This document shows, one piece after another, positions 5,501 to 8,846 of a stretch of DNA of 8,846 bases. This DNA is from Akkermansiaceae bacterium UBA5020 (lineage in GTDB: Bacteria > Verrucomicrobiota > Verrucomicrobiia > Verrucomicrobiales > DEV007). The notes below the pieces were generated by a model that had not been told where the DNA came from, did no database searches, and saw only the letters and a list, made by a program, of their open reading frames with translations. The first letter of the stretch is position 1. Every line of letters starts with the position of its first letter. The position numbers and the translations under genes were made by a program. The stretch spans positions 1 through 8,846 of the forward strand of contig DGXY01000065.1 of the NCBI GenBank assembly GCA_002396885.1. The letters run 5' to 3'.

Positions 5501-7158
5501 TGGACAAGATCACCTCCATCCTGAAGCGATACGAGAAGGCGAACACTGACCGTGTCTTCATGGCGCCGACCTGGCGGGAGATTTCCGACTACGTCCGACC
5601 GGTCAAGCAGAACATCTCGACCGAGGGTGGGAACAGTGACTTTCGCGAGACCCCGAACACCCCGCGCATCGCGGCCCTCTTCGACACGACCGGGATCGAG
5701 GCCAATCTGACCTACGCCGCGGGGAACATGTCCTGGTTGACGCCTTCGGAGTCTCACTGGTTCAGCTACGACGCGCCCTACGGCTCCAAAGGGGACGATG
5801 AAATCATGCGGTGGTATGGGATCGTCACCGAGGAAACGAGGCGGATCATCGCGCTATCGAACTTCTATTCGCAGATCCACGAAGTCTACCTCGACGACGG
5901 AGCGTTCGGGACTTCAGGCATGCTGCTCGAGGAGCGCAATCTCTCAAACCTTCGCTTCGAGGCACTGCAGATCGGCGACTATTCCATCCTCGAAGATGAC
6001 AACCGAAACGTCGACACGGTCTTCCGAGACCTGAAGCTAACGGCTCGACAAGCGGCGCAGAAGTTCGGTGTGAAGAACCTGCACCCGGACATGCAGAAAT
6101 GTTTCGAGGAAGGCGGGAAGGATGCCGACAGAAAGTTCGAGTTCATCCATGTCATAATGCCGCGCGATGACGCCGATCGGACTCCTGGCATGCTCGACCA
6201 GCAGAACATGCCCTGGGCCTCGCTCTACATCGACAAGAAGGCCCGGTTCGTCGTCGAAGAGGGCGGGCAATGGGAATGCCCCGTCGCCGTCCACCGGCAC
6301 CTGCTCTGGTCACATTCTCCCTACGGTTTCTCCCCGGGCCTGCAATCACTCCCCGATTGTCGCCAACTTAACTACATGCAGCAGATGCTCGACACCCTCG
6401 TCGAGGTCCAGGTCTCGCCGCCGGTCAAGGCGCCGGCTGGCTACGAGGGTGCGATCGATCTGCGGGCGGGTGGGGTGACCTATTTCAAATCGCAGGATGA
6501 GATGCCGCAGTTCTGGGAACCCCGCGGCAACTACATTATCGGCGAGGATCGTGTCGCCTTCAGGCAGAGGCAGATCCGCAACGCGTTCCATGTCGATCTT
6601 TTCCAGTCATTGTCGGAGGTGCCGGTAGGAAAGGTCATGACCGCGGCCGAAGTTGTTTTGCGGCAACGCGAAAAACTGACGCTCTTCTCTCCGACCTTCG
6701 CCCGCAAAAACAACGAGCTGAACACGCCGATCATGCGCCGTGTCTTCTCGATCTTGCTCCGGGCCGGCGCGTATCCCCCGCCCCCCCAGAAACTCGTCCA
6801 GATGGGATCCGATGGCATGGCAAGGATCCCAGACCCGGAGGTGATCTACACCTCGCGCCTCGCGCTCCAGATCAAAGCCATCCACAACGAATCCTTCAGC
6901 CAGACTCTGGGAGTTTTGGCACCCATCATGGAGGTGCGACCGGACATGCTCGACCACTTCAACTTCGACAAAGCGGTGCGCGAAGTCGCCCGCAACGAAG
7001 GATGGAGGGAGGACTGGTTCAACCCCGATCGGGTCGTCACACAGATGCGGCAGCAACGCGCCCAGGCCGAGCAGCAGGCCCGCCAGGAGGCAGTCGGAAT
7101 GGAGCAGGCTGAAACCATCGCGAACCTCACCAAGGCAGGAGTGCCGGCCGCAGCATGA
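5500..7158 (+). CDS. Head-to-tail connector (portal) protein, podovirus type
   Basis: This 552-residue protein matches the Head-tail_con family of podovirus portals, a dodecameric ring at one capsid vertex through which DNA enters and leaves. The N-terminus has the usual opening, ILKRYEKANTDRVFMAPTWR and EISDYVRPVK, followed by LFDTTGIEANLTYAAGNMSW and a Pro/Trp-containing core (ESHWFSYDAP). Further typical segments are GFSPGLQSLPDCRQLNYMQQ, the PPVKAPAGY region and GKVMTAAEVVLRQREKLTLF, the latter probably from the tunnel helix. A Gln-rich helical tail (MRQQRAQAEQQARQEAVG) ends it. The length is normal for the family. It starts within TAATG and overlaps the next gene by ATGA. Its place after terL fits. 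I am confident of the family, less so of any close relative. Confidence 0.9.
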   Translation: MDKITSILKRYEKANTDRVFMAPTWREISDYVRPVKQNISTEGGNSDFRETPNTPRIAALFDTTGIEANLTYAAGNMSWLTPSESHWFSYDAPYGSKGDDEIMRWYGIVTEETRRIIALSNFYSQIHEVYLDDGAFGTSGMLLEERNLSNLRFEALQIGDYSILEDDNRNVDTVFRDLKLTARQAAQKFGVKNLHPDMQKCFEEGGKDADRKFEFIHVIMPRDDADRTPGMLDQQNMPWASLYIDKKARFVVEEGGQWECPVAVHRHLLWSHSPYGFSPGLQSLPDCRQLNYMQQMLDTLVEVQVSPPVKAPAGYEGAIDLRAGGVTYFKSQDEMPQFWEPRGNYIIGEDRVAFRQRQIRNAFHVDLFQSLSEVPVGKVMTAAEVVLRQREKLTLFSPTFARKNNELNTPIMRRVFSILLRAGAYPPPPQKLVQMGSDGMARIPDPEVIYTSRLALQIKAIHNESFSQTLGVLAPIMEVRPDMLDHFNFDKAVREVARNEGWREDWFNPDRVVTQMRQQRAQAEQQARQEAVGMEQAETIANLTKAGVPAAA

Positions 7159-7454
7159 ACCTCGGAGAGAAACTCTTCAGCGCCGAACCTCGCGGACTCG
7201 ACACGACCCCTCCCCGAAAGGAGACCGATGCCGAGGCCAAGGCAAGGGTCAACGAGACACGGTTGCTTTTCCGAAAGGTCTTCGACAACCCGGACGGGAA
7301 GAAACTGCTCAAGGTCCTCTACTCGCACTCGCATCCCCTCGCGCCCCGTTTCGTCCCCGGGCAGAGCGCGGAAATGGCCGCCTTCCTCGACGGCGAACGG
7401 CACTTTATCGGACTGCTTTGGCTGAACGGAACTTCTGAAACCACAATGAAATGA
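7155..7454 (+). CDS. Bbp19-like small structural protein
   Basis: The protein has 99 residues and starts in the portal stop codon, with GGAG at 7138-7141 lying 13 bases upstream. The core, about residues 35-92, reads LFRKVFDNPDGKKLLKVLYS, then PRFVPGQS and FLDGERHFIGLLWLNG. This pattern (phage F..pdG..lL..L, then a G-E-R followed by a hydrophobic helix) is that of the small Bbp19-like proteins found next to portal genes in BPP-1-like podoviruses. Their exact role is poorly known. The match is from pattern recall and not from a search. It shares ATGA with the next gene. Confidence 0.7.
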   Translation: MNLGEKLFSAEPRGLDTTPPRKETDAEAKARVNETRLLFRKVFDNPDGKKLLKVLYSHSHPLAPRFVPGQSAEMAAFLDGERHFIGLLWLNGTSETTMK

Positions 7455-7810
7455 GCGACCAACTGACAACCGAACAAATGCTCGAGGCCCTCGAGGCCGC
7501 GGGCAAGCGCATCAAGACCAACGCGACCGACGACGAGGTCGCCATGGCTCACCTCGAGCTCGAAGCCGAACTTGAGGCGGCAGGCATCATCCCGCCCACC
7601 GCACCGGACGAGCCCGAGGTCATCGCCGAAGTGCCCAGCTTGCCAACCGCAGAGACCATCAATGACGTCATCACCCGGGTTCGCTTGAAGGTGATGGGGG
7701 AAAACAAGCGGGACTACTTGGGCGACAAGGAACCCGAGGTCATCGAGTGGGCCCGCAAACACCTCACCCCTGAAGAGTTCGAGGCATGTTATGCCGGCCG
7801 GCTCCGCTGA
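7451..7810 (+). CDS. Acidic protein of unknown function before scaffold
   Basis: This 119-residue protein is strongly acidic and helical: MLEALEAAGKRIKTN and DDEVAMAHLELEAELEAAG form an N-terminal pair of helices. An Ala/Pro/Glu linker follows (IIPPTAPDEPEVIAEVP) before a second helical part, INDVITRVRLKVMGENKRDY, and a conserved-looking end (WARKHLTPEEFEACYAGRLR). No enzyme motif is visible. It starts inside the stop codon of the Bbp19-like gene and ends 11 bases before the scaffold start. A minor virion or assembly factor is possible from context; there is no direct evidence. Confidence 0.65.
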   Translation: MSDQLTTEQMLEALEAAGKRIKTNATDDEVAMAHLELEAELEAAGIIPPTAPDEPEVIAEVPSLPTAETINDVITRVRLKVMGENKRDYLGDKEPEVIEWARKHLTPEEFEACYAGRLR

Positions 7811-7821
7811 AGTATTTCACC

Positions 7822-8787
7822 ATGAGCGACATCACACCATCGGGCGCCGGATCGGCGCCAGCTTCAAACCTGGCTCAAGGTGACGCCACCGGGGGAATCC
7901 CTGGGGGCGGAACTCAGTCCCACCACGCTCCGCCGGCCGGATTCTCTCCAGATCCCGGCACGCAGTCCCATCACGCCCCCCCGTCGATCTTCTCCGAAGG
8001 CCTCGCCTTCACGGAGGGGTGGTATGAGGGCGTGAAGGATCCCGCGTTTCATCCCTACCGATCGATGGCGGCCCAGTTCAAGGACCTTCCCACCGTCTTC
8101 AAGTCGCTGCACGACACGAAGGCGGCACTGTCTCAACGCACCGACGGAATGGTGAAACTCCCGACGGCGACCTCCACGCCAGAGGAGGTATCCGCCTATC
8201 ATCGGGCGATCGGAGTGCCCGAGACCGCGGATGCCTACGAGATCACCCCGCCCGCGCAACTGCCCGAGGGAGTGGAGTTCGCTCCGGAATCTCTCCATGA
8301 GTTCAAGGAGTTCGCCGTGAAGCACGGGATCCCGCCGGCAACGGCGAACGCTCTCATCGCCTTCCAGGCGCAAGCCGAGGGTGAAGCGATCTCCCAAATC
8401 CGCGAAGCCCACCAGGAGCGTGCGCAGGCAGAGCAGGCCCAACTGCAACGGGAATGGGGCATGAAATACGAGCAGAATCTGATGCTCGCGAAACGCGCGG
8501 CCGAGACCTTCGGAATGAAAGCCGATCACCCGGCGATGCGGAATCCCGATGTGCTCAAAGCAATGGCTTTCGCCGCCTCGAAGATTTCGGAGTCGAGTCT
8601 CGTCTCCGGTGAAAAGCTTGGGGGCATGCTCTCGCCCGGGTCGGAAGCCCGCGACATCATGGCAAACCCAGACAACCCGCTCCATGCTGCCTACCACACC
8701 TCGGGGCACCCGAATCACGAATATGCCGTGAGCCAATACATGCTCAAGATGAAGGAGCAGGCGCAACGCGAAGGATTCCAGGTCTGA
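7822..8787 (+). CDS. Capsid scaffolding/assembly protein
   Basis: The ATG at 7822 gives 321 residues; an in-frame ATG at 7786 would add 12 residues overlapping the preceding gene and is less likely. Neither start has a good Shine-Dalgarno. Scaffolding proteins line the procapsid and leave before or during packaging. Visible signs are a disordered Gly/Ser/Pro N-terminus, then PYRSMAAQFKDLPTVFKSLH, VKLPTATSTPEEVSAYHRAI with GVPETADAYEI, and a long helical part (AEGEAISQIREAHQERAQAE). The C-terminus is basic and helical (YMLKMKEQAQREGF), where scaffolds commonly touch the coat protein. The pairing of FKDL, KLP, GVPE and DAYE is typical of many phage scaffolds. A nine-residue motif, GTQSHHAPP, occurs twice near the N-terminus. 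The position after the portal and before the expected capsid gene agrees. I see no protease motif, so it is probably a pure scaffold. Confidence 0.85.
   Translation: MSDITPSGAGSAPASNLAQGDATGGIPGGGTQSHHAPPAGFSPDPGTQSHHAPPSIFSEGLAFTEGWYEGVKDPAFHPYRSMAAQFKDLPTVFKSLHDTKAALSQRTDGMVKLPTATSTPEEVSAYHRAIGVPETADAYEITPPAQLPEGVEFAPESLHEFKEFAVKHGIPPATANALIAFQAQAEGEAISQIREAHQERAQAEQAQLQREWGMKYEQNLMLAKRAAETFGMKADHPAMRNPDVLKAMAFAASKISESSLVSGEKLGGMLSPGSEARDIMANPDNPLHAAYHTSGHPNHEYAVSQYMLKMKEQAQREGFQV
7909..7983 (+). repeat. Duplicated GTQSHHAPP motif in scaffold N-terminus
   Basis: The same nine residues are encoded at 7909-7935 and 7957-7983, 48 bases apart. The peptides are identical, while five of nine codons differ at the third base only (GGA/GGC, ACT/ACG, CAC/CAT, GCT/GCC, CCG/CCC, with the last Pro codon unchanged). 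This suggests an old duplication kept at the protein level. The pair of His-His dipeptides may matter. Confidence 0.85.
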
Positions 8788-8810
8788 CATTTCCACCGAC
8801 AAGGGAAAGC

Positions 8811-8846
8811 CTCGCACTGGGTTTAGTCGTTTTCTCCCGGTGCGGG
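8811..8846 (+). terminator. Strong hairpin after the scaffold gene (terminator or RNA structure)
   Basis: CTCGCACTGGG at 8811-8821 pairs along its full 11 bases with CCCGGTGCGGG at 8836-8846, with two G-U pairs, across a 14-base T-rich loop. It lies 23 bases after the scaffold stop codon and is the first non-coding gap of any size in the window. The right arm ends at the last base, so the U-run needed for an intrinsic terminator cannot be seen. It could also be an mRNA processing or stabilising hairpin ahead of the major capsid gene. Confidence 0.55.

Noticed and set aside
7786..7821. Earlier ATG for the scaffold protein
   Set aside because: The extra 12 residues overlap the preceding gene, and no better ribosome binding site is present there.
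7864..8817. Long open frame on the minus strand opposite the scaffold gene
   Set aside because: It is an antisense shadow in G+C-rich coding DNA; the product is rich in Arg, Gly and Leu with no recognisable domain, and the + strand scaffold is well supported.
1..8846. Integrase, attachment site, tRNA, toxin-antitoxin or defence genes
   Set aside because: None was found on either strand; the window is filled by phage replication, packaging and head genes.

Overview
The window is part of a tailed-phage genome, or of a prophage, with podovirus-type head genes. All supported genes lie on the + strand and are packed tightly, mostly joined by ATGA or TAATG stop/start overlaps, so they look like one co-transcribed, translationally coupled block. 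Base composition is high in G+C. Two genes have a strong Shine-Dalgarno sequence (AAAGGAG type), so the host is a bacterium. I cannot name the host or the phage genus from the sequence alone.

Left part (1-1966): a VRR-NUC nuclease with a C-terminal extension, followed by a phage replication-initiation protein of the replisome-organizer type. The low-complexity linker of the replication gene carries five 11-bp ATCACC-type repeats, then a 44-nt purine-rich tract, then a hairpin dyad. This order resembles the lambda origin inside gene O, and I regard it as the most interesting signal in the window. No helicase, helicase loader, primase or polymerase gene is visible, so replication probably relies on host enzymes or on genes outside the window.

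Middle part (1985-4550): packaging. The small terminase subunit comes first, then two small genes, then the large terminase subunit with ATPase and RNase H-like nuclease motifs. The first small gene encodes a 102-residue protein ending in GDEDIPF, which is nearly the acidic C-terminal tip of bacterial single-strand DNA-binding proteins.

Right part (4547-8846): head assembly. Three small genes of unknown function (one alanine-rich and coiled-coil-like) lead to a head-to-tail connector (portal) of the podovirus type, a Bbp19-like small protein, an acidic small protein and a scaffolding/capsid-assembly protein. The window ends in an 11-bp hairpin just after the scaffold stop codon, where the major capsid gene would be expected to follow.

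Together the genes cover origin firing and DNA processing, then genome packaging through TerS, TerL and the portal into a procapsid built with the scaffold. No tRNA, rRNA, CRISPR array, insertion sequence, integrase or attachment site was found. No gene-free stretch exceeds 60 bases.
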